In this document: positions 27,550-36,609 of the stretch, piece after piece
How the letters are laid out: the number at the start of each line of letters is the position of its first letter
Numbering within the stretch: position 1 is the first letter of the stretch
Origin: Pseudomonadota bacterium
Lineage (GTDB): Bacteria; Pseudomonadota; Alphaproteobacteria; Rhizobiales; Xanthobacteraceae
Length of the DNA stretch: 64,000 nucleotides
Direction of reading: 5' to 3'
Assembly (NCBI GenBank): GCA_023435725.1
Contig: JAEYRD010000142.1
Coordinates: forward strand, 1 to 64,000
Position numbers and translations under genes: made by a program
The notes under the pieces: generated by a model
Seen by the model: only the letters and a program-made list of their open reading frames with translations
The model's database searches: none
Told to the model about the DNA's origin: nothing

Positions 27550-27888
27550 TTACAGCGTTTGCAGGAAATCAACGATCGCGTTGATCTCCTGTTCGGTCAG
27601 AATCCGGTTCCGGCCGAACGGCGGCATCATGGTCTGCGGATTGCGCTTGGTCTCGTCGAAGATGATCGCGGCCAGCTCGTTGCGATCAGGGTATTTGGTC
27701 TTGATGTCCTTCAGTTCCGGCCCGATCGTTCCCGGCAGGTCGCCATCTCTGATGACGTGGCAGGTCAGGCAATTGCCCTTGCCGCGGTCGAAGGCGAGTT
27801 TCTGGCCCTCGGTCACGACGGATTGCGCCTGCGCGGGGCTCGCGGCAAGGCTGGCTGCAATAGCCAGGAGGACATAAAGCACGGGCAT
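27550..27888 (-). CDS. soxX: SoxX, c-type cytochrome subunit of SoxAX
   Basis: A mono-haem cytochrome c of about 112 aa. A signal peptide (MPVLYVLLAIAASLAASPAQAQ) is followed by the haem site CLTCH at residues 40-44 and an axial Met in MMPPFGRN near 87-88. It is the first gene of the minus-strand sox operon X-Y-Z-A-K-B-dsrE. The ATG at 27888 is conservative; a TTG at 27906 would add six residues, and neither has a strong ribosome site. No soxC, soxD, soxV or soxR is nearby. The operon promoter should lie in the 27.9-28.1 kb gap. Confidence 0.9.
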   Translation of the reverse strand: MPVLYVLLAIAASLAASPAQAQSVVTEGQKLAFDRGKGNCLTCHVIRDGDLPGTIGPELKDIKTKYPDRNELAAIIFDETKRNPQTMMPPFGRNRILTEQEINAIVDFLQTL

Positions 27889-27906
27889 CCGGGGAAGGGC
27901 GGTCAA

Positions 27907-28142
27907 GGCGTCATTCCGAGGCTATGTCGATGATCTCGTTTGCAGAAAATACAGCGTTCCAAAGCACAAAGGACATCGCCTGACAATCAAGACTATGCAG
28001 GCGGCGAATTGGAGTTAATATCTCCCGCATTGCAACTGAAGAGATGGTTCGTTTCATCGGATCGGTCGGAACTAGCAAATTATTCCGGGGCGTTTGGCCC
28101 CTCTAGCGTTCTTTCCTGTCTCACATTTCGAGGGGACCTCAA
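27907..28142. other. Divergent promoter region between sox operon and DUF938 gene
   Basis: This is 236 bases of less GC-rich DNA between divergent genes. A GGGGC-GTTTG-GCCCC hairpin lies at 28087-28101. I see no recognisable regulator site. The ribosome site GAGGGGACC precedes the TTG start of the methyltransferase. Confidence 0.5.
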
Positions 28143-28814
28143 TTGGCTGAATATGTCGTTGAATTTGGCAGGGACGGTGGACGGGTCGAACCGGATGGGC
28201 GGCTCGATGCTCCGGCATTTCATCGCAATCATGAACCGCTCTGGGCGGCGCTCGAGAAGCATCTCGCCGGCACCTCGGGCGACCTCGTCGAGGTCGGCAG
28301 CGGAACCGGCCAGCACGTGGTCCATTTCGCCCGCCACACGCCCGGTCTCGTCTGGTGGCCCAGCGACCTCAACCAGCGGCACCTGAAGAGCATCGAGGCC
28401 TGGCGCGTTCATTCCGGCCTGGAGAACATTCGTTCCCCGCTGCGGATTGATCTCTCCGACCCCGACTGGTGCCCGGAGATGCGAGACGGGCGCGGGCCGG
28501 CCAGCCTCGCGGCCGTGTTCTGCGCCAATGTCATCCACATCGCGCCCTGGCACGTGGCCGAGGGCCTGTTCGCCGGCGCCGGCCGCTATCTGCGGGCTGA
28601 CGGCAAGCTGTTCCTCTACGGTCCCTTCAAGCGCGATGGCAGGCACACCGCGCTCAGCAATGCCGTGTTCGACACGTCGCTGCGCGAAGGCAATCCCGAC
28701 TGGGGCGTGCGCGACGTCGGCGATGTCGAGAAACTCGCGAGGGCCGCTGGCCTCGGCCTCGTCGAGACGATCGAGATGCCGGCGAATAATCTCACACTGG
28801 TGTTCGCGCGCTAG
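28143..28814 (+). CDS. DUF938 family SAM-dependent methyltransferase
   Basis: 223 aa starting at a TTG, chosen because GAGGGG lies seven bases before it and the family begins just downstream (APAFHRNHEPLWAALEKHL). The SAM-binding glycine loop is DLVEVGSGTGQHVVHFAR near residue 50, followed by WWPSDLNQRHLKSIEAW and the family's FCANVIHIAPWHVAEGLF. DUF938 proteins are class I methyltransferases without a firmly assigned substrate. It stands alone, divergent from sox. Confidence 0.88.
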   Translation: MAEYVVEFGRDGGRVEPDGRLDAPAFHRNHEPLWAALEKHLAGTSGDLVEVGSGTGQHVVHFARHTPGLVWWPSDLNQRHLKSIEAWRVHSGLENIRSPLRIDLSDPDWCPEMRDGRGPASLAAVFCANVIHIAPWHVAEGLFAGAGRYLRADGKLFLYGPFKRDGRHTALSNAVFDTSLREGNPDWGVRDVGDVEKLARAAGLGLVETIEMPANNLTLVFAR

Positions 28815-28829
28815 CTACCCGGGAGGTGC

Positions 28830-28875
28830 GCTCCCTCCCCCGCATGCGGGGGAGGTGCACCGCCTGCCAGGCTTG
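28830..28875. repeat. Dispersed hairpin repeat, family D (short copy)
   Basis: A perfect CCTCCCCCGC/GCGGGGGAGG type hairpin lies at about 28834-28855, between convergent genes. It may serve as a bidirectional terminator, although no T-run follows on either strand. Confidence 0.65.
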
Positions 28876-28893
28876 CACCGAATCAAGAGATCC

Positions 28894-30963
28894 TCACGCC
28901 TCGCCGTCCCGCCAGCCAATCTTGTCCTTGAGGAAACGGAAGCCGAGCACCTCGAAGCCGGCGCGCTCCTTGTTGTCCTTGCCGTAGCCGTGGCCGCCCG
29001 CTGCCGGCTCGTAGAACCAGGCCTCGTAGCCCATCGCCTGGAGCTTCGCCGCCATCTTGCGCGCGTGACCGGGATGGACGCGGTCGTCGCGCCGCGTGGT
29101 GGCGATCAAAATCGGCGGATAGGGCTGGCCGGGTCTCGCGTTGTGATAGGCCGAGTAGGTCTTCAGCCACTCCCATTCTTCGGGCTTGTCGGGATCGCCA
29201 TATTCCGCGATCCAGCTCGCGCCCGCGAGCAGCTTGGTGTAGCGGCGCATGTCGATCAGCGGGATGGTGCAGAACAATGCGCCGAAACGCTCGGGATAGC
29301 GCACCAGCATGTTGGTGATGAGGATGCCGCCGTTCGATCCGCCTTGCGCGGCGATGCGCTTTGCTTTCGTCACGCCGCGGCGCACGAGATCGGCGGCAAC
29401 GGCCGCGAAATCGTCGTGCGACAGTTTCTTGCCGGCGAGGCGGCCGGCATCGTGCCAGCGCGTGCCGAACTCGCCGCCTCCGCGCAAATTCGCCTGCACC
29501 GTAGTGCCGCCGCGCTCCAGCCACAGCTTGCCGAGCGACGCGTTGTAGTAAGGCTTCACCGCAAGGGCAAAGCCGCCATAGGCGCTCATGTAAACCGGCG
29601 CATCGCCGGTCTCGCCCGCAGGGCCGGTCTGCACATAGGGAATGCGCTCGCCGTCGATCGAGATCGCTTCGTGCTGCGTCACCACGAGACCGTCGGCGGT
29701 GAACGTCTTCGGCGCCTGCTTGAGCACGGTCGGGCTTTGGACGCCGCGCTCGATCAACAGCAGCGACGGTGGCGTGAGCGGATCCTGCACATTGGCCAGC
29801 AGATCGCCATTGCTTTCGGAGGGATGGCGGTCGAGCGGCCAGACGTCGACGACGCCGATTTGCGGCAGGCCGCCGAGTGTCTCGCGGCTCCAGCCCGCAG
29901 CGGACGGCGTGCAGATCTCGAATCGCGGCCTGAGCTCGTCGAGGATCGACAGCACCAGCTTGCCGGCGGTCCAGAAGAAACCCTGCAACGCGCGCCGCGG
30001 CCCGGGCTCGAACAGGACTGCGAAATCGCGGCTGCCGGCGAGGAACGCCGAAAGCGAAATGCCGAGCACGGTGTCGGTCGCATAGGCTCGGCCTTCGATC
30101 GGCCAATCCTTGCGTAGCTTCATCGCGAACCAGTCGCCATGCGCCTGCATCCAGATGCCGGTCGGCAGGTCGAGCTTGGTCGTCGTGCCCTCTGCATCGC
30201 GCAGCCAGATCGCGTAATTGAAGAAATCGATCTGGTCGATGATCCAGGCTCGCGGCGCAGCGCCGGTGTCGTCGGAGCCGCCATAGATCATCATGTGATC
30301 GGCCGTGGTCTCGAGGATCACCTGCGCCTGATCGACAGGCTGGCCGCGCCGCCACAGGCGAACCGTCCTCGCATATCCCGAACTCGTCGCCATGCCCTCG
30401 CCATGGGCGCTGGACAGCAGCAGCGTGTCGGCATCGAGCCAATCCGCGCCGCCCTTGGCTTCCGGCAGCGCAAGGCCGTCCGCAACGAAGCTTTTCGTAT
30501 CAAGATCGAATTCCCGCAAGGTGACGGCGTCGCTGCCGCCGCGCGACAGGCTCAAAATAGCCCGCGAGCTTCCCGGCATCGTGATGATGGAGCTCAGCAG
30601 CCAGTCCTCGCCTTCGCTTTTTGCAAGCTGGTCGATATCCAGCATGGTCTCCCACGCCGGATGGGTCTTGCGAAACTCCGCGAGCGTGGTTCGCCGCCAC
30701 AGGCCGCGCGGATTGGTGGCGTCCTTCCAGAGGTTGTGGAGATCTGTGCCGCGCCGGCTGACATAGGGGATGTTGTCCGGCCGATCGTAGATCGCCGCGA
30801 GTGTGTCGCGATCGCGCTCGAACGCCGCCCCTCCGAATGCGTCGAGCGTCAGGCCGTTCTGCCGCTCGACGAAATCGAGCGCGCGCGGGCCCTCGATCTC
30901 CTCCAGCCAGAGCCAGGGATCATCGTCCGGAGCTGTGAGCGTAGGCCGGTCGTCAACGGACAT
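28894..30963 (-). CDS. Prolyl oligopeptidase family serine peptidase (S9A)
   Basis: 689 aa from the ATG at 30963 (MSVDDRPTLTAPDDDPWLWLEEIEGPRALDFVERQN). No signal peptide is seen, so it is probably cytoplasmic. The N-terminal two-thirds is the beta-propeller gate. The C-terminal hydrolase domain has the nucleophile in GGSNGG (Ser near residue 543), an Asp in TTRRDDRVHPGHARKM, and His near residue 656 in GGHGYGKDN. The family cuts short peptides after Pro. It is divergent from an MFS gene with about 200 bases between. Confidence 0.92.
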   Translation of the reverse strand: MSVDDRPTLTAPDDDPWLWLEEIEGPRALDFVERQNGLTLDAFGGAAFERDRDTLAAIYDRPDNIPYVSRRGTDLHNLWKDATNPRGLWRRTTLAEFRKTHPAWETMLDIDQLAKSEGEDWLLSSIITMPGSSRAILSLSRGGSDAVTLREFDLDTKSFVADGLALPEAKGGADWLDADTLLLSSAHGEGMATSSGYARTVRLWRRGQPVDQAQVILETTADHMMIYGGSDDTGAAPRAWIIDQIDFFNYAIWLRDAEGTTTKLDLPTGIWMQAHGDWFAMKLRKDWPIEGRAYATDTVLGISLSAFLAGSRDFAVLFEPGPRRALQGFFWTAGKLVLSILDELRPRFEICTPSAAGWSRETLGGLPQIGVVDVWPLDRHPSESNGDLLANVQDPLTPPSLLLIERGVQSPTVLKQAPKTFTADGLVVTQHEAISIDGERIPYVQTGPAGETGDAPVYMSAYGGFALAVKPYYNASLGKLWLERGGTTVQANLRGGGEFGTRWHDAGRLAGKKLSHDDFAAVAADLVRRGVTKAKRIAAQGGSNGGILITNMLVRYPERFGALFCTIPLIDMRRYTKLLAGASWIAEYGDPDKPEEWEWLKTYSAYHNARPGQPYPPILIATTRRDDRVHPGHARKMAAKLQAMGYEAWFYEPAAGGHGYGKDNKERAGFEVLGFRFLKDKIGWRDGEA

Positions 30964-31095
30964 GAACGAAACTCCAGAAGATTGCGGCGGGATAGGATTT
31001 GATCGAGCGCAAGCCGTCAAGGGCGTGCCCCGGTATCATCTACCCGATTGCGTCAGAGGCATGGCCTGCGCCCATTTGCGCCGGTTGCTCGCCCT

Positions 31096-31118
31096 CCGGC
31101 ACCCCTCCATAGTGCCGG
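31096..31118. promoter_or_regulatory. Inverted repeat upstream of MFS gene
   Basis: CCGGCAC and GTGCCGG, 9 bases apart, lie 16 bases before an alternative ATG (31135) and 43 before the chosen one. It could be an operator or a 5' hairpin; no regulator is adjacent. Confidence 0.3.
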
Positions 31119-31161
31119 GAATCAACAAGGCCCCATGAAAGACCCTTGGGCGGAAATCCCG

Positions 31162-32409
31162 ATGACAGATGTGACTTCAGCCGACGAAATCGCCGACGAC
31201 GCCCGCGCGCGCGCCAATGTGGTGCGCCTTGCCGCTGCGCAGGCACTGACCGGCGCCAACTCGGCCGTGATCTTCGCGACCGGCTCGATCGTCGGCGCCA
31301 CGCTCGCGCCCGACATGTCGCTCGCGACCGTGCCGCTGTCGATGTATGTGGTCGGACTTGCCGCGGGCACGCTGCCGACCGGCGCGATCTCCCGCCGTTT
31401 CGGCCGCCGCTCCGCCTTCATCATCGGTACCGGCTGCGGCGCGCTCACCGGGGTGCTCGGCTCGTTCGCGATCCTGCATGCGTCCTTCGCGCTGTTCTGC
31501 GTCGCGACCTTCCTCGGCGGTCTCTACGGTGCGGTGGCGCAATCCTATCGTTTCGCCGCGGCCGACGGTGCGAGCGCAGCTTACCGGCCCAAGGCGGTGT
31601 CGTGGGTGATGGCCGGCGGCGTGTTCGCCGGCGTGCTCGGTCCACAGCTCGTGCAATGGACCATGGATGTCTGGTCGCCCTATCTGTTCGCCTTCAGCTT
31701 CCTGGTACAGGCCGCGGTGGCGCTGGTCGCAATGGGCATCGTCGCCGGCGTCGACATGCCGAAGCCGGCGCCGGCAGATCTGCATGGCGGACGGCCGCTG
31801 CTCGAGATCGTGACCCAGCCGCGCTTCATCGCGGCAGCGCTGTGCGGTGTCATCGCCTATCCCATGATGAATCTGGTGATGACCTCGGCGCCGCTCGCCA
31901 TGAAGATGTGCGGCCTCAGCGTCAGTGATTCCAATTTCGGCATTCAATGGCACATCGTCGCCATGTATGGCCCGAGCTTCTTCACCGGCGCGCTGATCGC
32001 GCGCTTCGGCGCGCCGAAAATCGTCGCCGCCGGCCTGCTGCTGGAGGCCGGCGCTGCCACCATCGGCCTCTCCGGCATCACCGCGATGCACTTCTGGGCG
32101 ACGCTGTTCGTGCTCGGCGTGGGCTGGAATTTCGCCTTCATCGGCGCATCCGCGCTGGTGCTGGAGACGCACCGCTCGCAGGAACGCAACAAGGTACAGG
32201 CCTTCAACGATTTCCTCGTCTTCGGCATGATGGCGATCGGCTCGTTCTCCTCCGGCCAGTTGCTCGCCAATTACGGCTGGTCCGCCGTGAACATGGTCGT
32301 GTTCCCGCCGGTGGTGCTCGGCCTCGTGGTGCTCTCGCTCGCGTCCTGGGCCCGTCGCCGCAAGGCGCGGCTCGAAGCGGCGATGGGCGAGTTCCCGGAC
32401 GCGATCTGA
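31162..32409 (+). CDS. MFS transporter
   Basis: About 415 aa with twelve predicted helices. The first begins near LAAAQALTGANSAVIFATGSIVG. The loop-2 motif is TGAISRRFGRRSAFIIG, a good MFS A-motif. The helix 7-12 half includes NFGIQWHIVAMYGPSFFTGALIARFGAPKI. The ATG at 31162 (GCGGAAAT upstream) is chosen, with 31135 as an alternative. It is divergent from the prolyl oligopeptidase. It resembles efflux-type MFS proteins, but the substrate is unknown. Confidence 0.88.
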   Translation: MTDVTSADEIADDARARANVVRLAAAQALTGANSAVIFATGSIVGATLAPDMSLATVPLSMYVVGLAAGTLPTGAISRRFGRRSAFIIGTGCGALTGVLGSFAILHASFALFCVATFLGGLYGAVAQSYRFAAADGASAAYRPKAVSWVMAGGVFAGVLGPQLVQWTMDVWSPYLFAFSFLVQAAVALVAMGIVAGVDMPKPAPADLHGGRPLLEIVTQPRFIAAALCGVIAYPMMNLVMTSAPLAMKMCGLSVSDSNFGIQWHIVAMYGPSFFTGALIARFGAPKIVAAGLLLEAGAATIGLSGITAMHFWATLFVLGVGWNFAFIGASALVLETHRSQERNKVQAFNDFLVFGMMAIGSFSSGQLLANYGWSAVNMVVFPPVVLGLVVLSLASWARRRKARLEAAMGEFPDAI

Positions 32410-32486
32410 CTGGCGGGAGGCTGTCAGCAGTCTCGATAGTTCGATCGCCGTCGAAGTGATTTTCGGGGCCGGAATTGTTACATGAT

Positions 32487-32507
32487 GCTCGTCATGGATA
32501 GACGAGC
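32487..32507. promoter_or_regulatory. Inverted repeat upstream of second MFS gene
   Basis: GCTCGTC and GACGAGC are separated by 7 bases, 43 bases before the ATG at 32551. A transcription-factor site or a leader hairpin are both possible. Confidence 0.3.
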
Positions 32508-32550
32508 GTAAAGCGGAGCGCTCGCGGGGGATACCTAAGGAGAAGCGCCC

Positions 32551-33789
32551 ATGCTCGACAATCCCCGGCACGCCGCGCCTATCGACGAATCCTCCCTCCG
32601 CTATGAAGGCTGGCGCATCGTCGCCGTCTGCTTCCTGCTCGCGACCTTCGGCTGGGGGCTCGGCTTTTACGGCCAGAGCGTCTATGTCGCCGAGCTCCAG
32701 CGCGCGCGGGGCTGGCCGGCCTCGCTGATCTCCTCGGGCACCACGTTCTTCTACCTGTTCGGCGCGCTGCTCGTCGTCTTCGTCGGCGAAGCGGTCAGGA
32801 CATATGGCCCGCGGCTCTGCCTGATCGCCGGTACGCTGGCGATGGCGGCCGCCGCAGTCGCGATCGGCGCGGTGCGCGAGCCTTGGCAGCTCTATCTTGC
32901 GGATGCCGTGCTTGCCTTCGGCTGGGCGGGCACCAGCCTCGCCATGATCACCAACACGATCAGCCTGTGGTTCGACCACAAGCGCGGCATGGCAATCAGC
33001 TTGGCGCTGAACGGCGCGAGTTTTGGCGGCATCGTGGGCGTGCCTCTGCTGGTGACGCTGATCGGTCATATCGGCTTTGCCAGCGCGATGTACGCCGCAG
33101 CTGCCGCCATGCTGGCGCTGCTCCTGCCGGTGATCCTGTTTCTCGTCGGCCGCCCGCCCGATCTCCACGGCTGGCATGCGACGGCGAAGGCGAAGCCGCA
33201 ATCGTCGACGGAGATTCGCAAGGCTGCGCTACGCGACGTCGGCTTCCTCACGGTGACCATCGCATTTGCTTTGGTGCTGTTTGCCCAGGTCGGTTTCATC
33301 GTGCACCTGATCTCGTTCCTCGACCCCGTGATCGGCCGCGAGCGCGCCGCCGTTGCCGTGGCGGTGCTGACCGCGATGGCGGTGGTCGGCCGCGTGCTGT
33401 TCTCGATGGTGATCGATCGTCTCAACCAGCGGCTCGCTTCGGCGCTGTCGTTCCTCAGCCAGGCGGCGGCGCTTCTCGTCGTCATCAACCTGCACAACGA
33501 CTATGTGCTGATCGCGGCCTGCGCGGTCTTCGGCTTCTCGGTCGGCAATCTCATCACGCTGCCGTCGCTGATCGTGCAGCAGGAATTCGATTCCGCTTCG
33601 TTCGGCGTGCTGATCAGCCTCAACACCGCGATCAACCAGGTGACCTATGCGTTCGGCCCCGGTGTCGTCGGGGCCTTGCGCGATTTCTCCGGCGGCTATT
33701 CGCTGCCGTTCTATCTCTGCATCGCGCTGGAGGTCGCGGCCGCAGCGCTGATCATGGTGCGCGGGACGCACCACGCGAAGACGCCGTAG
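32551..33789 (+). CDS. MFS transporter (monocarboxylate/oxalate-formate-like)
   Basis: 412 aa, twelve helices, with AAGGAG seven bases before the ATG. The opening (GWRIVAVCFLLATFGWGLGFYGQSVYVAEL) and the helix 4-5 block (AFGWAGTSLAMITNTISLWFDHKRGMAISLALNGASFGG) are typical of the OFA/MCT-like MFS branch, which moves small carboxylates. The two MFS genes are 141 bases apart on the same strand. I cannot name the substrate. Confidence 0.9.
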   Translation: MLDNPRHAAPIDESSLRYEGWRIVAVCFLLATFGWGLGFYGQSVYVAELQRARGWPASLISSGTTFFYLFGALLVVFVGEAVRTYGPRLCLIAGTLAMAAAAVAIGAVREPWQLYLADAVLAFGWAGTSLAMITNTISLWFDHKRGMAISLALNGASFGGIVGVPLLVTLIGHIGFASAMYAAAAAMLALLLPVILFLVGRPPDLHGWHATAKAKPQSSTEIRKAALRDVGFLTVTIAFALVLFAQVGFIVHLISFLDPVIGRERAAVAVAVLTAMAVVGRVLFSMVIDRLNQRLASALSFLSQAAALLVVINLHNDYVLIAACAVFGFSVGNLITLPSLIVQQEFDSASFGVLISLNTAINQVTYAFGPGVVGALRDFSGGYSLPFYLCIALEVAAAALIMVRGTHHAKTP

Positions 33790-33814
33790 AGCGCGACGGC
33801 CTCTCAACGCACTC

Positions 33815-33900
33815 CGTCATTGCGAGCGCAGCGAAGCAATCCAGAGTCTTTCCGCGGTGACAGTCTGGATTGCTTCGTCGCTTCGCTCCTCGCAATGACG
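33815..33900. repeat. Dispersed palindromic repeat, family B
   Basis: Starts CGTCATTGCGAGCGCAGCG and ends with CGCAATGACG, with inner inverted AGCAATCCAGA / TCTGGATTGCT. A near-identical copy is at 37.97 kb. It lies between convergent genes. Confidence 0.8.
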
Positions 33901-33917
33901 AGAGGAGGGAGCGGAGT

Positions 33918-34412
33918 TTACGCCGCACGTTGCCGCAGCAAATCCTCGAGATTCAGCCGCTTCGTGAACATCGCAAGCTTCCCATCCGCCCCGAACGGCC
34001 ATTGCTCCCGCGGCTTGTCCCAATACAGCTCGACGCCGTTCTGGTCGGGATCGCGCAGATACAGCGCTTCGCTGACGCCGTGGTCGCTGGCGCCGTCGAG
34101 GGCAATGCCGGCCGAGATCACCCGGTGCAGCGCATCGGCCAGCGCCGGCCGCGTCGGATAGAGGATCGCGGTGTGATAGAGCCCGGTCGTGCCGGGCGGC
34201 GGCGGCGAGCCGCCTTTGCTTTCCCAGGTGTTGAGCCCGATGTGGTGATGATAGCCGCCCGCCGAGACGAAGGCTGCGCCCGACCCCATGCGCTGCATCA
34301 GCTCGAAGCCGAGCACGCCGCAATAAAAGCCGAGCGCGCGATCGAGATCGGCGACCTTGAGGTGAACGTGGCCGATCCTTGTGCCGGCACTGACGGCTGG
34401 TGGTTGCGACAT
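33918..34412 (-). CDS. VOC superfamily protein (catechol-2,3-dioxygenase/glyoxalase-like)
   Basis: 164 aa with two beta-alpha-beta-beta-beta units. The metal-ligand positions of this fold are visible: His in GHVHLKVADLDRALGFYCGVLGF, His in GLYHTAILYPTRP, and Glu in NGVELYWDKP. Length and pattern resemble CatE-type ring-cleavage proteins, but members also act as glyoxalases or resistance proteins. Next on the same strand, to the right, is a carboxymuconolactone-decarboxylase-like gene, so an aromatic-degradation link is possible but weak. Confidence 0.85.
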   Translation of the reverse strand: MSQPPAVSAGTRIGHVHLKVADLDRALGFYCGVLGFELMQRMGSGAAFVSAGGYHHHIGLNTWESKGGSPPPPGTTGLYHTAILYPTRPALADALHRVISAGIALDGASDHGVSEALYLRDPDQNGVELYWDKPREQWPFGADGKLAMFTKRLNLEDLLRQRAA

Positions 34413-34522
34413 GTGGCTGCTCCTTTACTGAACTCCACATAGGCTGGGCTCCGGGACAGCGCTACCGGCCTATCCCGAAACCCATCGTTTCCAGACGCGC
34501 AATTGCGCATTCGGATGCACAA

Positions 34523-35068
34523 TCAAGACAGCTCCGGCACCTCGCCGTCGGGCAGCTCGAACTCGAACGTGTTGAGCGTCATCGACACCAGCGTGTAATA
34601 GCCGCACAGCCCGATCACCTCGACGACGCCGCGCTCGCCCAGCAGCTTGATTGCGTCGTCGTAGAGACGCTTCTCGACACCATGGCCTTCGTGCAGCGAC
34701 TTCGCGACGTCGTAGATCATCTGGCCCTTGGGATCGTCGAAGACAGGCGTGCGGCGGTCGCGGATCGCGTCGATGATTCTGGGATCCATGCCGCCCTGGA
34801 GCGCGAGACGCTTATGGGCATACCATTCGTATTGCGCGTTCCAGTGCCGCGCCGTCACCAGGATCGCGATCTCCGAGAGCTTTGCGGGAAATACGGTATC
34901 GAAACGCAGGACCTCGCCGAGCCGCGTGGCGTGTCGCGCCATCTCCGGGCTGTTGAGCCAGGCCATCTTCGGCGCCGGCGGCTTGCCGCGCTTGCCGGCA
35001 ATCGACTCGTCATAGGTCTGCCGCTGGCTCTCGTTCATTTCGCCAGGCGAAAGTAGTTTCAGGCGCAT
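34523..35068 (-). CDS. Carboxymuconolactone decarboxylase family protein
   Basis: 181 aa, all helical. The ATG at 35068 has GAGGAAACA before it; the longer reading upstream is unlikely. The core AILVTARHWNAQYEWYAHKRLALQGGMD is the CMD/AhpD-like active-site helix, but without the CxxC of AhpD peroxidase partners, so a disulfide-reductase role is not supported. The region also has LSEIAILVT and DAIKLLGERGVVEVIGLCGYYTLVSMTLNTF. The start is 159 bases from the divergent acyl-CoA dehydrogenase. Confidence 0.87.
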   Translation of the reverse strand: MRLKLLSPGEMNESQRQTYDESIAGKRGKPPAPKMAWLNSPEMARHATRLGEVLRFDTVFPAKLSEIAILVTARHWNAQYEWYAHKRLALQGGMDPRIIDAIRDRRTPVFDDPKGQMIYDVAKSLHEGHGVEKRLYDDAIKLLGERGVVEVIGLCGYYTLVSMTLNTFEFELPDGEVPELS

Positions 35069-35227
35069 TGTTGTTTCCTCTTTGTTTTCAAGCCTCGCCG
35101 TGGCGGCGACTATAGCCGAATGCAGGTCGGCGTGCGTAGCCGCGCGGGCCACGGAAGTGGTTGAATTCCACGGTGCGATGGCCCAGAGTCGCCGGCAACA
35201 AGTCGATTTTGATTGATGGAAACGACC

Positions 35228-36427
35228 ATGAGCGAATCTGAAGCCCCCGACCTCGAAGAATTCCGCAAGCAAACGCGCGCTTGGCTGGAAGCCAATTGTC
35301 CGCCGGAAATGCGCAAGCCCGCGACATCCGATGCCGACGTGTTCTGGGGCGGGCGCAACGCGAAATTCTCATCCGAGCCGCAGCGCATCTGGTTCGAGCG
35401 CATGCGCGACAAGGGCTGGACCGTGCCGGACTGGCCGAAGGAATATGGCGGCGGGGGCTTAAGCGCTGCCGAGCACAAGGTGCTGCGCGCGGAGATGGCC
35501 AAGATGGGTGCGCGGCCGCCATTGTCGAGCTTCGGCATCTGGATGCTCGGGCCGGCGCTGCTGAAGTATGGCAACGAGGCGCAGAAGAAGGAGCATCTTC
35601 CGAACATCGCGGCAGGCCTGATCCGCTGGTGCCAGGGCTATTCCGAGCCGAATGCCGGCTCCGATCTCGCCTCGCTCCAGACCCGCGCCGAGAGCGACGG
35701 CGACGATTTCGTCATCACCGGCCAGAAGATCTGGACGTCCTACGCGAACTACGCCGACTGGATCTTCTGCCTCGTGCGGACGGACCCTGCCGCGAAGAAG
35801 CACGACGGCATCAGCTTCATCCTGTTCGATATGACCTTGAAGGGCGTCTCGACCAAGCCGATTCTCTTAATCTCCGGCTATTCGCCGTTCTGCGAAACCT
35901 TCTTCGACGGCGTCCGCGTGCCGAAGTCGCACGTGGTCGGCACTATCAACCGCGGCTGGGACGTCGCGAAATATCTGCTCCAGCACGAGCGCGCGATGAT
36001 CTCGGGCATGGGCGAGCGCGGCGTCGGCCGTCCGCTCGGCCAGATCGCGGCTGACACCGTCGGCTCCGATGCGCAAGGCAAGCTCGATGATTCGATGCTG
36101 CGCGGCCAGATCGCCAGCTTCGACGTCGATGAAGCTGCGCTTGCGGCTTGCGCCGAGCGCGCGGTCGATCTCGCCAAGGCGGGCCAAGCGCATCCGGCGT
36201 TCTCGTCGGCGATGAAGTATTACGGCACCGAGCTCAACAAGCGCCGCCACGAGATCCTGATGTCGGCAGGCGGCGTCGATGCACTGGAATGGGAAAGCGA
36301 ACGCTCGAAGCAGGGCGCCCGTCCGCGTGCCTGGCTGCGCACCAAGGCCAACTCGATCGAGGGTGGCACCAGCGAGGTCATGCTCGGCATCGTCGCCAAG
36401 CGTATCCTCGATCTGCCGGGAGCGTAA
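35228..36427 (+). CDS. Acyl-CoA dehydrogenase (PimC-like large subunit)
   Basis: An FAD enzyme forming the 2,3-double bond of an acyl-CoA. About 399 aa from the ATG at 35228; an ATG at 35216 is an alternative. It has the substrate/FAD blocks QGYSEPNAGSDLASLQTRA and KIWTSYANYADWIFCLVRT, and the C-terminal SIEGGTSEVMLGIVAKRILDLP. It is paired with a second dehydrogenase 182 bases downstream on the same strand. Paired subunits of this kind (pimeloyl-CoA dehydrogenase large and small) act on dicarboxylyl-CoAs in related bacteria. That substrate is inferred from the pairing only. Confidence 0.88.
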   Translation: MSESEAPDLEEFRKQTRAWLEANCPPEMRKPATSDADVFWGGRNAKFSSEPQRIWFERMRDKGWTVPDWPKEYGGGGLSAAEHKVLRAEMAKMGARPPLSSFGIWMLGPALLKYGNEAQKKEHLPNIAAGLIRWCQGYSEPNAGSDLASLQTRAESDGDDFVITGQKIWTSYANYADWIFCLVRTDPAAKKHDGISFILFDMTLKGVSTKPILLISGYSPFCETFFDGVRVPKSHVVGTINRGWDVAKYLLQHERAMISGMGERGVGRPLGQIAADTVGSDAQGKLDDSMLRGQIASFDVDEAALAACAERAVDLAKAGQAHPAFSSAMKYYGTELNKRRHEILMSAGGVDALEWESERSKQGARPRAWLRTKANSIEGGTSEVMLGIVAKRILDLPGA

Positions 36428-36444
36428 GGCACGCTCTCACCACC

Positions 36445-36576
36445 CGTCATTCCGGGGCGCGCGACTTGTCCGCCGAAGCTCGAAGAGCGAAGGCGGAAGC
36501 GCGAGCCCGGAATCCATAACCGCCAATCGGGGATATGGATTCCGGGCCTGGCCCTTCGGGCCATCCCGGAATGACG
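36445..36576. repeat. Dispersed palindromic repeat, family A, between paired dehydrogenase genes
   Basis: Starts CGTCATTCCGGGGCGCG and ends CATCCCGGAATGACG, with inner AGCCCGGAATCCATA and its inverse TATGGATTCCGGGC. It separates two genes that likely form one operon. Confidence 0.75.
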
Positions 36577-36609
36577 AACATAGATACACTTCGAATCGGA
36601 AACACCGTC

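Noticed and set aside
28087..28101. GGGGC-GTTTG-GCCCC hairpin as a terminator
   Set aside because: No T-run follows, and it sits upstream of two divergent genes where no transcript should end.
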